A stretch of DNA of 32,592 nt from Candidatus Cybelea septentrionalis (GCA_003158175.1 PMHJ01000020.1:1-32592); one strand, 5' to 3'. Positions 23,758 to 31,755 are shown, counted from the stretch's first letter. Numbers and translations are program-made. Notes: a model not told the origin generated them from the letters alone.

Positions 23758-26700
23758 ATGAAGCGCGCGATCGATCTGCGGGGTGCCGTTTCGATCAACG
23801 TCATAACGATGATCGGCATCGGTCCGCTGGTGACGATTCCGCTCGTCATCGCGGCGCTCGGCGGTCCTCTCGCGCTTGTTGGCTGGATCGCCGGCGCGAT
23901 TGTCGCCCTCTGCGACGGCATGGTGTGGGCGGAGCTTTCGTCGCAGTTTCCCGGATCGGGTGGAACGTACGTCTATCTCCGCAACATCTTCGGCCGCGAA
24001 AGCTTGGGAAGGGCGCTGGCCTTCCTGTTCAACTGGCAGTTCCTCTTGTATGCGCCATGCCTTTTGGCCAGCGGGTATATCGGCTTCGCGAACTACGCTG
24101 CCTATCTATATCCGCCGCTTGCAAACGGCGCCGCCCACGTTCTCATCGCCATCGCCATCGGCTGCGTTACGATCCTCTTGCTCTACCGGCGCACGTCGAA
24201 GGTCTCGGCTTTGAGCGCGTTGCTTGCGATAGCAGCAACCGCGACCGTCGCCCTGGTTGCCGTCGCGGGACTTTCACACGCCGACTTTACGCGCGCGTTT
24301 CACTTGAGTCAGCCGATCCGGTTTGGCGGCGGTTTGCTCGCCGGATTCGGGACGGCCCTCTACATCACGCTCTATGACTACGTGGGCTATGCCGACGTGG
24401 CGCTGCTCGGCGACGAGGTCATCCGGCCGCGGCGGACAATTCCGCTTTCCATTCTGATCTCGGTATTGGTCGTCGCGATCCTTTACGTGCTATTGCAGAT
24501 CGGCGTTCTCGGCGCCGTACCTTGGCAGTCACTGCTCGATTCACACGGTCAACCGACGACCCAAGCTCAATATATCGGCGCCCTCGTCGTCGAACATACG
24601 TGGGGCCGCGTCGCCGCCGTTGCGGTAACCATCCTCGTCCTGGTGACCGCGTTTGCATCGCTGTACGGAAATTTGCTCGGATTTTCGCGGATCTCGTTTG
24701 CCGCAGCTCGGGACGGCGCGTTTCTACCGGCGTTTGCGAAGCTTCATCCGCGAAAAGAGATCCCTCACGTTGCGCTGTTGGCCGTTGGCATGCTATCGCT
24801 GTTCGCGAGCTTGTTCACGCTCGATCAGGTGATCGCGTTCTTGACCGCCGGCATCGTACTCATTCAGGGCGTGGCGCAGGTCTTTGCGCTCGTGCTGCTG
24901 CGCATGCGCAAGATTCGGGCGCCGTTTCGAATGCCGCTCTACCCGCTTCCGGCGTTCGTAGCGCTTGCAGGATGGTCGCTCGCATTCGCCAGCTCCGGCA
25001 CCGCCGCGATTGCGCTGGGCCTCGGCTGGCTTGCTGTCGGAGTGGTAGTTTTTCTCATCGCCGCGCAGAGGGAACGCTGGTGGCCCTTTCTTGCGTTGCT
25101 TTTTCTATCGCTGATTCTTCCGCCGGTCGCCCTCGCCGGGACTTCCGCGCCGGCTTGGTCGACGTGGAGCACCTCACGCGTCTCCGCGGAACGCGGCTAT
25201 CCGGTCTTTAGCGTCGATGGACGGCCATTTTTCGTTTACGGCGCGGCCTTCTTTTACGAGCGCATCCCGCGCGAGCGCTGGCGCGCTACGCTTGGCGCCT
25301 ACAAGAATCTCGGCATCAACACGATCGACCTCTATCTCATCTGGAACTGGCATGCTTCGACAAGCTCAGCACAGGCCGCGACGAATTATGACTTCACGGG
25401 TGCCACGGATCCGCGGCGGGATCTTTTGGGGTTGTTGAAGCTGACGCACGAGCTCGGTTTCAAGCTGATTCTGCGGCCCGGACCCGTGATTCGCAACGAA
25501 TGGCGCAACGGAGGATATCCGGCATGGCTGCTGCAGCGTCCGCAGTACAACATGCCGCTACACGACGTCCTCGAGGGACGCTATCCAGCCACGGCCACGC
25601 TCCAAAACGCGCATGCCGATGCGGCCGCGGCCGAATGGCTCGCTAACGCGCAACATTTGGGCTCCGCCGGCCAATGGCTAACCGATGTGTTACGGAGCGT
25701 CGAGCCGTACTCGCACGATGTCATCGCGATCGCCCTGGACGACGATCAAGGCGCCTATCTCGATAACGACACGTGGCCGGCGCCACACTGGCACGCTTAC
25801 GTCGACTGGCTACAACACACGGTGGCGTCGGTCGTTGGCTCGCGCGTACCGCTTTTCATCAACACTTATGAGATGAAAGTACCGAGCGCCTCACCGGCAT
25901 GGGCCTGGGGCAACTGGTATCAAAGCGATGCCTATCGCATCGGCGGGCATGACCTCGCCGATCTCGACTTTGCGACCGGTTTGCTGCAGACACAAGCGCA
26001 TTTTCCGGTGATGCAGTCCGAGTTTCAGGCCGGCTGGCTGCAGGGCGCCGATGAGGGCGCCCCGCGACCGAGCGATTCCTCCAACACGGCACTCGCGCTT
26101 GGCGAGCTCCTGCGAGACGGCGCGCACGGATTCGTCAACTTTCCGCCACAGGATACGATCTATCCGCACGGTTGGGAGGCGCCATGGGCGAACTGGTCCT
26201 ACGCGTGGGATGCGGCGCTCACCGTCGACCTTCACGCGTCGCCGCGATACGCGCCAACACGCATCTTCGGCGACCTCATTGCGCGGTACGGACCCGCGCT
26301 TGCAAGAACCCACGTTGTGGCCGATGCGTCGATTATCTGGCCGCCGAGCCTCTTCGCACCGGGAAGTTTGAGCGACGCCGATTTCAGTGCTCTTGCGGGC
26401 GCCACAATCGCCATGCAACGCGCATGCAACGCTCGCGGCTTGTCGTGCACGCTGGTCGACCTTATGGCCGATGGCGATCGGGCGTTACCCTCGAAGCCGC
26501 TTCTCCTTCCACTGCTCTCATCAAACCCGCTCATGCGTCGCTTGCAACCCGCAGCCGTCACGCGCCTAGCCACATTACACCGATCGGGACGGTTGATCTT
26601 CGACGCGGCGTCAGTACACGTTTCCGCGCCTTCCAGGAAGGCTTCCGATGTGACGCTCTTGCTGGCCGACGATTCCTCGTACGGTTTTATCGCTGCAGTG

Positions 26701-27543
26701 AATCCGAGCGGCGTGCCCCGTCGCATCGGCGCGATGCGCGTTCATCTAGCGAATCGCACGGTTGTCGTAGCCGGTTTCGTCCTGCGAGCCCGCGGCGCAC
26801 GAGTGATTCCGGTCGGCATTTCGGCCACGACGCCGGCAGGAGCGCCGGTACCGCGGTTGGGAAACCCACCACCGTTTCGGGATCCAGACGGCACGTCGCT
26901 CGCAAACGGACATCTGCGTGTCGTTTTTGCGCCCTTTGCCGGCGCAAGGGTTGCCGAGCTCAGCGACGGACTGACAAATTCGGCAACGAGCATCGGCCTC
27001 TTGAGAGATGCGACCGATCCTGACCCGCCGGCGTCGTCGCGCGATTACATTGCGGCATACACGCATCCCTTCGCGGCGGGCACGTTTAACCGCCAGTACG
27101 TCTGTAACAGAAACGACGTGCTGACGACGGTGCGCATCACGTGTTCGTACGACGCGCCCGACCTGCCGGTTGGCGGTGCGCTCTTTACGCGCACGCTGAC
27201 GCTGGGAGCCGGCGACAACGAGCTGATTGTTGCCGAGGAGTTTGCGCCGCACGTTGCGCGCTCCACCGCGCGGCTCGAGAGTATCTCCGGCTTCGCCTTT
27301 GTTTCCGGCGACGCGGTTCTGAAGGCATCCGACGAAGATGCGTTCGGAATACTCCATGGCCGACGTTTGACGACGCTGCGCTGGCGACGCGGAGACGTGG
27401 CGCGGATGGACCTCCGCACGACGCGGGGAGCGGAGCTCGTGACGCTGATCTTCGCACGCCGATCGGTCGAGATGCGCCTTGGGGTCCGACCCGTTCAAGG
27501 TGCCGCCGAGGCTCAACGGCTACTCGACGCGAATCAGCGGTAG
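23758..27543 (+). CDS. APC-type amino acid permease fused to a GH35-like glycosidase domain
   Basis: One uninterrupted 1261-residue frame. Residues ~1-436 are an APC-superfamily transporter with 12 hydrophobic segments. It starts INVITMIGIGPLVTIPLVIA and has the FPGSGGTYVYLR motif, ALYITLYDYVGYADVALLGD, EVIRPRRTIP and GFSRISFAAARDGAFLP. A 13th hydrophobic stretch (WWPFLALLFLSLILPPVALA, from ~441) looks like a former signal peptide and would put the C-terminal part outside the membrane. From ~470 on it is beta-galactosidase-like (GH35): FFVYGAAFFYERIPRERW (~495), NLGINTIDLYLIWNWHA, LILRPGPVIRNEWRNGGYPA (572-591), candidate acid/base segment ALDDDQGAYL (661-664) and nucleophile Glu755 in QSEFQAGWLQ. 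The last ~400 residues are beta-sandwich-like. A repeat insertion lies at ~533-541. tRNA-Leu follows 5 bp downstream. Confidence 0.85.
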   Translation: MKRAIDLRGAVSINVITMIGIGPLVTIPLVIAALGGPLALVGWIAGAIVALCDGMVWAELSSQFPGSGGTYVYLRNIFGRESLGRALAFLFNWQFLLYAPCLLASGYIGFANYAAYLYPPLANGAAHVLIAIAIGCVTILLLYRRTSKVSALSALLAIAATATVALVAVAGLSHADFTRAFHLSQPIRFGGGLLAGFGTALYITLYDYVGYADVALLGDEVIRPRRTIPLSILISVLVVAILYVLLQIGVLGAVPWQSLLDSHGQPTTQAQYIGALVVEHTWGRVAAVAVTILVLVTAFASLYGNLLGFSRISFAAARDGAFLPAFAKLHPRKEIPHVALLAVGMLSLFASLFTLDQVIAFLTAGIVLIQGVAQVFALVLLRMRKIRAPFRMPLYPLPAFVALAGWSLAFASSGTAAIALGLGWLAVGVVVFLIAAQRERWWPFLALLFLSLILPPVALAGTSAPAWSTWSTSRVSAERGYPVFSVDGRPFFVYGAAFFYERIPRERWRATLGAYKNLGINTIDLYLIWNWHASTSSAQAATNYDFTGATDPRRDLLGLLKLTHELGFKLILRPGPVIRNEWRNGGYPAWLLQRPQYNMPLHDVLEGRYPATATLQNAHADAAAAEWLANAQHLGSAGQWLTDVLRSVEPYSHDVIAIALDDDQGAYLDNDTWPAPHWHAYVDWLQHTVASVVGSRVPLFINTYEMKVPSASPAWAWGNWYQSDAYRIGGHDLADLDFATGLLQTQAHFPVMQSEFQAGWLQGADEGAPRPSDSSNTALALGELLRDGAHGFVNFPPQDTIYPHGWEAPWANWSYAWDAALTVDLHASPRYAPTRIFGDLIARYGPALARTHVVADASIIWPPSLFAPGSLSDADFSALAGATIAMQRACNARGLSCTLVDLMADGDRALPSKPLLLPLLSSNPLMRRLQPAAVTRLATLHRSGRLIFDAASVHVSAPSRKASDVTLLLADDSSYGFIAAVNPSGVPRRIGAMRVHLANRTVVVAGFVLRARGARVIPVGISATTPAGAPVPRLGNPPPFRDPDGTSLANGHLRVVFAPFAGARVAELSDGLTNSATSIGLLRDATDPDPPASSRDYIAAYTHPFAAGTFNRQYVCNRNDVLTTVRITCSYDAPDLPVGGALFTRTLTLGAGDNELIVAEEFAPHVARSTARLESISGFAFVSGDAVLKASDEDAFGILHGRRLTTLRWRRGDVARMDLRTTRGAELVTLIFARRSVEMRLGVRPVQGAAEAQRLLDANQR
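25353..25373 (-). repeat. GTCGAAG-type repeat fragment inside the glycosidase domain
   Basis: TGCTTCGACAAGCTCAGCAC is the inverse of TGTGCTGAGCTTGTCGAAGC, a half-copy of the dispersed CTGAGC..GTCGAAG repeat. It is read in frame as ASTSSAQ right after the GH35 WNWH motif. Confidence 0.6.
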
Positions 27544-27548
27544 CTTCT

Positions 27549-27632
27549 GGGGAAGTGGCGGAATGGCAGACGCAGCCGCCTCAAAAGCGGCCGAGGCAAC
27601 TCATGTGGGTTCGACTCCCACTTTCCCCACCA
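27549..27632 (+). tRNA. tRNA-Leu(CAA), CCA encoded
   Basis: Class II tRNA. Acceptor GGGGAAG pairs with the 3' strand TTTCCCC, the anticodon loop is CTCAAAA (anticodon CAA), there is a long variable arm, the T-loop is TTCGACT, discriminator A is at 27629 and CCA at 27630-27632. It starts 5 bp after the permease-glycosidase stop. Its 3' part is duplicated at 30971-31006. Confidence 0.96.
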
Positions 27633-27645
27633 GGTTTGAGCACGA
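27610..27645 (+). repeat. Attachment-site-like direct repeat, left copy (tRNA-Leu 3' end)
   Basis: A 36-bp stretch running from the T-loop of tRNA-Leu through CCA and on into GGTTTGAGCACGA. It recurs at 30971-31006 with two substitutions (34/36). A repeat covering a tRNA 3' end is the classic footprint of integrase-mediated insertion. Confidence 0.75.
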
Positions 27646-27778
27646 GACGGCCTCGAAAATAGCGCGACTGCCCACGGGCCTTCCTCACAGTCAGTGATGA
27701 TAGGTGCACCGTCCGCTGCCCAACATGAGAGCGCCCGGAGTTACCGGCCGGTTCAGTTTCGAGGGAAACCCTGCACCA

Positions 27779-27804
27779 CACGGCCTCGCTTTCGCGAAGC
27801 CGTG
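27779..27804 (-). terminator. Hairpin downstream of the first NHL lipoprotein
   Basis: CACGGC and GCCGTG enclose an inner TCGC/GCGA stem with one mismatch, 41 bp after the stop at 27845. There is no T-tract on the minus strand, so factor-independent termination is uncertain. Confidence 0.35.
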
Positions 27805-27844
27805 CAGAGGGGCAGAGGCGGGGGGTGAAAGGCCTGATTGTGGT

Positions 27845-28831
27845 CTACAGCTTGGTAATCAGTAGACTGGTTGGATCCCCGAGGCCGTCCGTCAGCGTCG
27901 CGTAGGGCGTGTACTGCCCTGATTTGAATGCGTACACAGCGTTCGTATCGGCGTCAGAGGTCACGACCGTTCCATGTGGTTTGCCACTATTCTGGATGCT
28001 GACGGCGTACGGGAACCCATTTCCGGGGATCTCTTCGACCGGCGAGGTATTGCCGAGTTTGTAAACGTTGATTTTGTTGCCCCGTCCGTCGGTAACCCAC
28101 AGATAACCGGTTTTCTGATCGATGGCGACACCAAGAGGCTCCGTGAGATCTTTCAGATTGAGCGCGGTAACCGTGGTCGATCCATACGTGACCTCGAAGA
28201 CTTGATCAGCACCGAAGTCGGCGATGTACAGGTTGTCGCTCTTATCGAGGGCGAGACCAAGGGGATCTTTTAGTCCTTGGCCCGCGATCGTCTGCGAAGG
28301 AGTAGTCGTGCCGTACGCGTACTCAACGATCGCCGCGGGGTAGAGGCTGACGTACAGGGTCCCCTTCTTGTCTATCGCAAGGCCCGAAGGGCTGTCTGTT
28401 CCGTCGGTGATAATGGTTTTCTCGATCGTCGAGCCCTTTGGAAACTCTTCCACGTCATTACCGTTACACTCGTCGGAAACGTACAATGTGCCCTTCTTAT
28501 CCGCGGCTAGGCCGTCCGGACAGCCGGTCTTCGTATGAAGCGTCGCGATCGGGGGTGGATTCTTCGAGAGATCACTCGTCCGATAAATATTGACATCCTC
28601 TTGATCAAGATCGGCCTCAAAAACCAAGGACCCTTTCGCCGAATAACTTGGCCGAGTCGAACCTAACGGACGCTCGCGCACCGCGCCGATTGCAAACGGT
28701 CTACCCATTCCGGCGAGTCCTTGGCTGAGCCCCGCGGGAAAGCCGGAAGAGCTCGCTCCACCGCACCCAGCGGGCACTGCAACACCTGCGCAAACGCATA
28801 GCGCGTAGCGGCTGAAGTCTGAAATCTTCAT
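27845..28831 (-). CDS. NHL/SMP-30-like beta-propeller lipoprotein (copy 1)
   Basis: 328 residues. The signal peptide with a lipobox-like PAGC near residue 23 is followed by a Gly/Ser-rich linker, then six or so propeller blades. Each blade has a core such as CPDGLAADKKGTLYVSDECN, SPSGLAIDKKGTLYVSLYPA, DPLGLALDKSDNLYIADFGA and EPLGVAIDQKTGYLWVTDGR. NHL-type propellers bind ligands or proteins outside the cell; the role here is unknown. A strong GGAGGTGG ribosome site precedes the ATG. It is a clear paralogue of the gene at 29603-30595 (same blade order, same end ...TPYATL.(D/N)G...PT.LLI.K). Both lie in the tRNA-Leu islet. Confidence 0.88.
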   Translation of the reverse strand: MKISDFSRYALCVCAGVAVPAGCGGASSSGFPAGLSQGLAGMGRPFAIGAVRERPLGSTRPSYSAKGSLVFEADLDQEDVNIYRTSDLSKNPPPIATLHTKTGCPDGLAADKKGTLYVSDECNGNDVEEFPKGSTIEKTIITDGTDSPSGLAIDKKGTLYVSLYPAAIVEYAYGTTTPSQTIAGQGLKDPLGLALDKSDNLYIADFGADQVFEVTYGSTTVTALNLKDLTEPLGVAIDQKTGYLWVTDGRGNKINVYKLGNTSPVEEIPGNGFPYAVSIQNSGKPHGTVVTSDADTNAVYAFKSGQYTPYATLTDGLGDPTSLLITKL

Positions 28832-28944
28832 CTTTCCACCTCCGGAAGCGCGACGCTTCGACGGCCGAGACTGTTCGGCGTGGCTCGCTCAGTCGCCTAG
28901 GCACTAAAGGCACCCCCACACTTGAGGCCCCTACCTCGGCGAGT

Positions 28945-29399
28945 TTGAGCAACGCTGCACGCACCGCCGCCGACGCTCCCACCGCTAGCCGTCGTGCCAT
29001 AAAGGGTGCCGCGAACGTTCGTCTATGCCGCCATTGGTTTTGCACTGTCCGACGCTCCACCACCGAAACTGTACAGCGTCGTGAACGTGCCGCCTGTCGT
29101 GATCGAGAAGACCGTGCCGTGACCCTTCTTCCCGCCATCCGCGGTCGTACCGTAAAGCGTACCGGAGACGGCGGTGAGACCGGCCGCTGACCCCCTCCCG
29201 TCTTCCTTGCCTTGAAAGCTGTAGAGCAGCGCGAATCCCGAGCCGTCGGGTGAGATTGAAAAGATTGTGCCCATGCGGTAAGCGCCTCCGCCTCCACTCG
29301 TGCCATAGTAAAGGTTGCCGAGCCTGACCAGGCCGGATATCGGCGTCGAACCATCTGTAGCGCCACCCACGAAGCTGTGCAACACACGTTCCTTCGCAA
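28945..29399 (-). pseudogene. Fragment of a GloVer-type tandem-repeat secreted protein
   Basis: The frame carries the repeat LYGTT..GG..G.GTVFSI...G..F..LYSF several times: NLYYGTSGGGGAYRMGTIFS, TLYGTTADGGKKGHGTVFSI and, beyond an in-frame TAG at 29023-29025, RGTLYGTTASGGS. This is the choice-anchored GloVer-containing repeat family. The N-terminus with signal peptide and most repeats are missing and the stop interrupts the frame, so this is a decaying fragment. It sits between the two NHL genes. The sequence 29400-29554 shows no gene. Confidence 0.65.
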
Positions 29400-29554
29400 C
29401 GCGGCGGTTTGCGCTATTTCCCCCGCACTACGAAGTAAAATGTCCTAGTGAATGCGCCGCCGATACCCGCCGGGATATGTACTCGCCGCAGATCAGCCGG
29501 CGTCGGCAGAAGATCGCTCTCGATGGCGTCGAGTATTGGCTGGAGCACCAAAAG

Positions 29555-29580
29555 AACGAGCCCGCCGAAGCGGGCTCGTT
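29555..29580 (-). terminator. Rho-independent terminator of the second NHL lipoprotein
   Basis: An 11-bp perfect stem, AACGAGCCCGC / GCGGGCTCGTT, with a 4-base loop lies 22 bp downstream of the stop at 29603. On the minus strand it is followed by CTTTTGG, a short T-run. Confidence 0.8.
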
Positions 29581-29602
29581 GAACGGGCTGAATCGATGTG
29601 TC

Positions 29603-30595
29603 TCAGGGCTTGGCGATCAACAAACCCGTCGGAAGCTCGATGCCGTTTGTTAGTGTAGCGTATGGCGTATACGAACCGGGCTTGAAAGCATAGACCGCGT
29701 CCGTACCGAGGTCCGACTGCACGACTTCACCATTCGGGCTGCCTTTGTTTTCGACGCTGATCGCGTACGGATCGCCGTTTCCGGAAAACGTTTCGATCGG
29801 ACTCGTGCTCGTGCTCAGGTCGTAAACGTTGACGACATTGTCTTCTCCTCCCGTTTCCCAGAGGTAGCCGGTCTTCAAATCGTACGCCAGACCAATCGGC
29901 TCTCCGAGGCCCGAAAGGCCGAGGTTCGTGACGCTCGTGCTACCGGCTTTGAGTTCGAACACCGCACTAGCGCCGAAGTCGGCGATGTAGAGGTTACCGC
30001 TGTTGTCAAGCGCGAGCCCGAACGGGTCTACCATTCCACCGCCCGTAATCGTCTCCGACGGCGACGTCGCTCCAGAGGCGTAGACCGTGATTGAAGCCGG
30101 ATAGTTGCTCACGTAGAGATTGCCCTTGGCGTCGATCGCCTCGCCGAGCGGATTGCTGATGCCGTCCGTGATCGTCGTCTTGAGCGTCGTTGAGCCCTTT
30201 GGATATTCCTCGACGTCGTTACCGCCGCAGTTATTGGCAACGTATATCGTCCCTTTCTTATTCACTGCCAAGCCATAGGGGCAACCCGCGGCAACGTGAA
30301 TGGTGGCGATGGGCGCGGGGTTACTTGAAAGCTTGGCCGTCGGGTAGATATTTACCGCCGCTTCCTCCTGATCTCCCTCGAACACGAGGGACTTCTTGAC
30401 CGGATAGGCGCCCTCTCTCCTTTCCGGATGCACCAGCGCGCGAAGCATCGGTGCCGCGAAGGGAACTCCAGAGTGCACGACTGCATTGGCGGCCTGCGAG
30501 ACGAGCGCCGGTGATTGCAAAGGCGTTCCGCCGCTGCATCCCGCAATGAGAAAGAGCGTCGCTACAGTGATGGCGCGACGAGAAGTTACGAACAT
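29603..30595 (-). CDS. NHL/SMP-30-like beta-propeller lipoprotein (copy 2)
   Basis: 330 residues. The signal peptide is MFVTSRRAITVATLFLI with lipobox AGC at ~20. The propeller blades follow copy 1 almost residue for residue: CPYGLAVNKKGTIYVANNCG, NPLGEAIDAKGNLYVSNYPA, DPFGLALDNSGNLYIADFGA, EPIGLAYDLKTGYLWETGGE, and the end LPTGLLIAKP. Both copies have NDVEE(F/Y)PKGST after blade one. An AGGAGGTG ribosome site lies just before the ATG, and a 7-bp hairpin is further upstream (30627-30662). A strong terminator follows. It is likely surface-exposed; ligand unknown. The pair probably arose by duplication inside the islet. Confidence 0.9.
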   Translation of the reverse strand: MFVTSRRAITVATLFLIAGCSGGTPLQSPALVSQAANAVVHSGVPFAAPMLRALVHPERREGAYPVKKSLVFEGDQEEAAVNIYPTAKLSSNPAPIATIHVAAGCPYGLAVNKKGTIYVANNCGGNDVEEYPKGSTTLKTTITDGISNPLGEAIDAKGNLYVSNYPASITVYASGATSPSETITGGGMVDPFGLALDNSGNLYIADFGASAVFELKAGSTSVTNLGLSGLGEPIGLAYDLKTGYLWETGGEDNVVNVYDLSTSTSPIETFSGNGDPYAISVENKGSPNGEVVQSDLGTDAVYAFKPGSYTPYATLTNGIELPTGLLIAKP

Positions 30596-30626
30596 TTGAG
30601 CACCTCCTCTAGAAGCAAGAAAGAGG

Positions 30627-30662
30627 GCGTAGGTTTCCTCGCAGACTCATAGGCTCCTACGC
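30627..30662 (-). promoter_or_regulatory. Long-loop hairpin in the leader of NHL copy 2
   Basis: GCGTAGG (30627-30633) and CCTACGC (30656-30662) are perfectly complementary over 7 bp around a 22-nt loop, 31 nt upstream of the start codon on the minus strand. It could be a regulatory leader structure or a dyad for a regulator. I recognise no known riboswitch. The rest of the leader region, 30663-30970, has no gene I can support. Confidence 0.35.
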
Positions 30663-30970
30663 ATACGAGCCGCTGCCCTGATGAGCCGAATACGGGGAAT
30701 GCCTAATGCGCTAACGGGGGGCACGGAGCTGTACAGGCCCGGCATGATGTAGCCGCAGTCTGTGCGCACTGCACCGAATCCACGAGTAATCTGGTTCACA
30801 ACGCGGGTCGATTCACACCGCTGAAGCCGCGCCCCGACTCGCAGGAAGTTACCCTAGCATCAATCAGATTGGTGACGCGCCGCGTTTCTTCGATTTCCTC
30901 CGTTTGCGAAAACGCGTACTTATAGGTGTTTCGCACCGCTCTATTTCTTCAGTTTCCCTTGTAGTTGAGT

Positions 30971-31006
30971 TTCGACTTCCACTTTCCCCACCAGGTTTAA
31001 GCACGA
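30971..31006 (+). repeat. Attachment-site-like direct repeat, right copy
   Basis: Matches 27610-27645 at 34 of 36 positions, including the T-stem 3' strand, discriminator and CCA of tRNA-Leu and the following GGTTT-AGCACGA. The rest of the tRNA is absent. Weaker similarity continues for about 70 bp to the right (both sides share CACGGGC and CAGTGATG). Confidence 0.75.
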
Positions 31007-31084
31007 AATATGGGCGAAATCGCTCTGACTGTACACGGGCTTTGCAAACGGCAGTGATGGTAAGTGTCTCTTGCCCTGTCGCTC

Positions 31085-31360
31085 TTGAAACCTCTCCCAA
31101 TAGGAACGACCTAAGGCGAGAAACTCATGCCCAGTGATCGTTTTCTCGTCTCGGAGTATTTCAACGTCCTCAAAGACAACGGCAACACTTCTGTCGCCGA
31201 TAGTTTCCTACTCTGATGCATCGACATCGAGCGTTAACATCTGAATCTCTGTGCCTGACTTAACATTGAGTTGAGGCCAAGCACAGTCACCAGCGCGGTC
31301 TACGTATCGTGCGGCATCGACGATTCTAAGGCCCAGGGGCCTGTAAAATCCTCTACCTCG
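31085..31360 (-). pseudogene. Unrecognised decayed reading frame with one internal stop
   Basis: A minus-strand frame reads FYRPLGLRIVDAARYVDRAG then CAWPQLNVKSGTEIQML and TLDVDASE. It is broken by TAG (31208-31210) and continues as DRSVAVVFEDVEILRDEKTI then TGHEFLALGRSYWERF. The amino acid composition looks protein-like and better than either neighbour frame, but I cannot assign a family. No start codon was found. It may be a dead gene of the neighbouring inserted DNA. Confidence 0.3.
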
Positions 31361-31443
31361 ATGCTAACCATCCTGCCGTGGTTGAGCCTTTGATCTAAGG
31401 ATGCTTCCGAACCGTTAGCAGCTTTCCAGGATTCCCAGGCCGC

Positions 31444-31755
31444 GACGTTTACCGCTCGCACGGCCTTCAGGACGATAACAAAGTTGGAACCGTTTCCGTA
31501 TCACAGATCGGCATTGCAGCATTTGCCATCGCTTCGACTGGGGCGTTGACGCAAATTTCCGGGTCACCGTTTTCGTCAGGAGCCTTTTTATATGCTGCGG
31601 TTGAGGCGCGCGGCAAATTCCTTTACGTGGCAGACAAGGACAGCGTTTGGGCATATGACATCAATAAGCACAACGGAACCCTTACGCTCGTGCGCGGCTC
31701 GCCATTCCAGACGGGTGATATTTTAGGGCAAGTCGTTATTGCCGCCCCTCACTAA
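31444..31755 (+). pseudogene. Lactonase-type beta-propeller fragment (C-terminal)
   Basis: The frame reads DNKVGTVSVSQIGIAAFAI then ASTGALTQISGSPFSSGAFL, YAAVEARGKFLYVADKDSVW, AYDINKHNGTLTLVRGSPF and stops at 31755. This repeats the lactonase (YVTN-like) blade pattern FLYVAD...V.AY.I....G.LT...GSPF. Only about two blades of the usual seven are present and no signal peptide or start is seen, so the N-terminal ~250 residues are lost. Upstream sequence 31361-31443 is open but not propeller-like. Confidence 0.6.

Larger units (their letters stand above)
27646..30970. mobile_element. Putative genomic islet inserted at tRNA-Leu(CAA)
   Basis: About 3.3 kb between two direct repeats of the tRNA 3' end. 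Contents are two secreted NHL-repeat lipoproteins (minus strand), a broken repeat-protein gene, and no transposase or integrase inside. An integrase remnant lies outside to the right (31723-31971), so the site may have received elements in tandem. The gap 27646-27844 contains only sequence partly similar to 31007-31080 and a hairpin at 27779. Assignment as an inserted element is inferred from the repeats. Confidence 0.55.

Noticed and set aside
26746..27516. Minus-strand frame opposite the end of the permease-glycosidase fusion
   Set aside because: Composition is that of an antisense frame and no motif is seen; the fusion frame is continuous.
27581..27781. Minus-strand frame across tRNA-Leu with LKPGGESGSRTHM text
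   Set aside because: This is the familiar false protein produced by translating the antisense of a tRNA; the same text at 30864-31100 comes from the duplicated tRNA end.
30700..30720. CTGATGAG in the NHL copy 2 leader, as in hammerhead ribozymes
   Set aside because: The matching GAAA core and three stems cannot be drawn around it, so it is a chance word.
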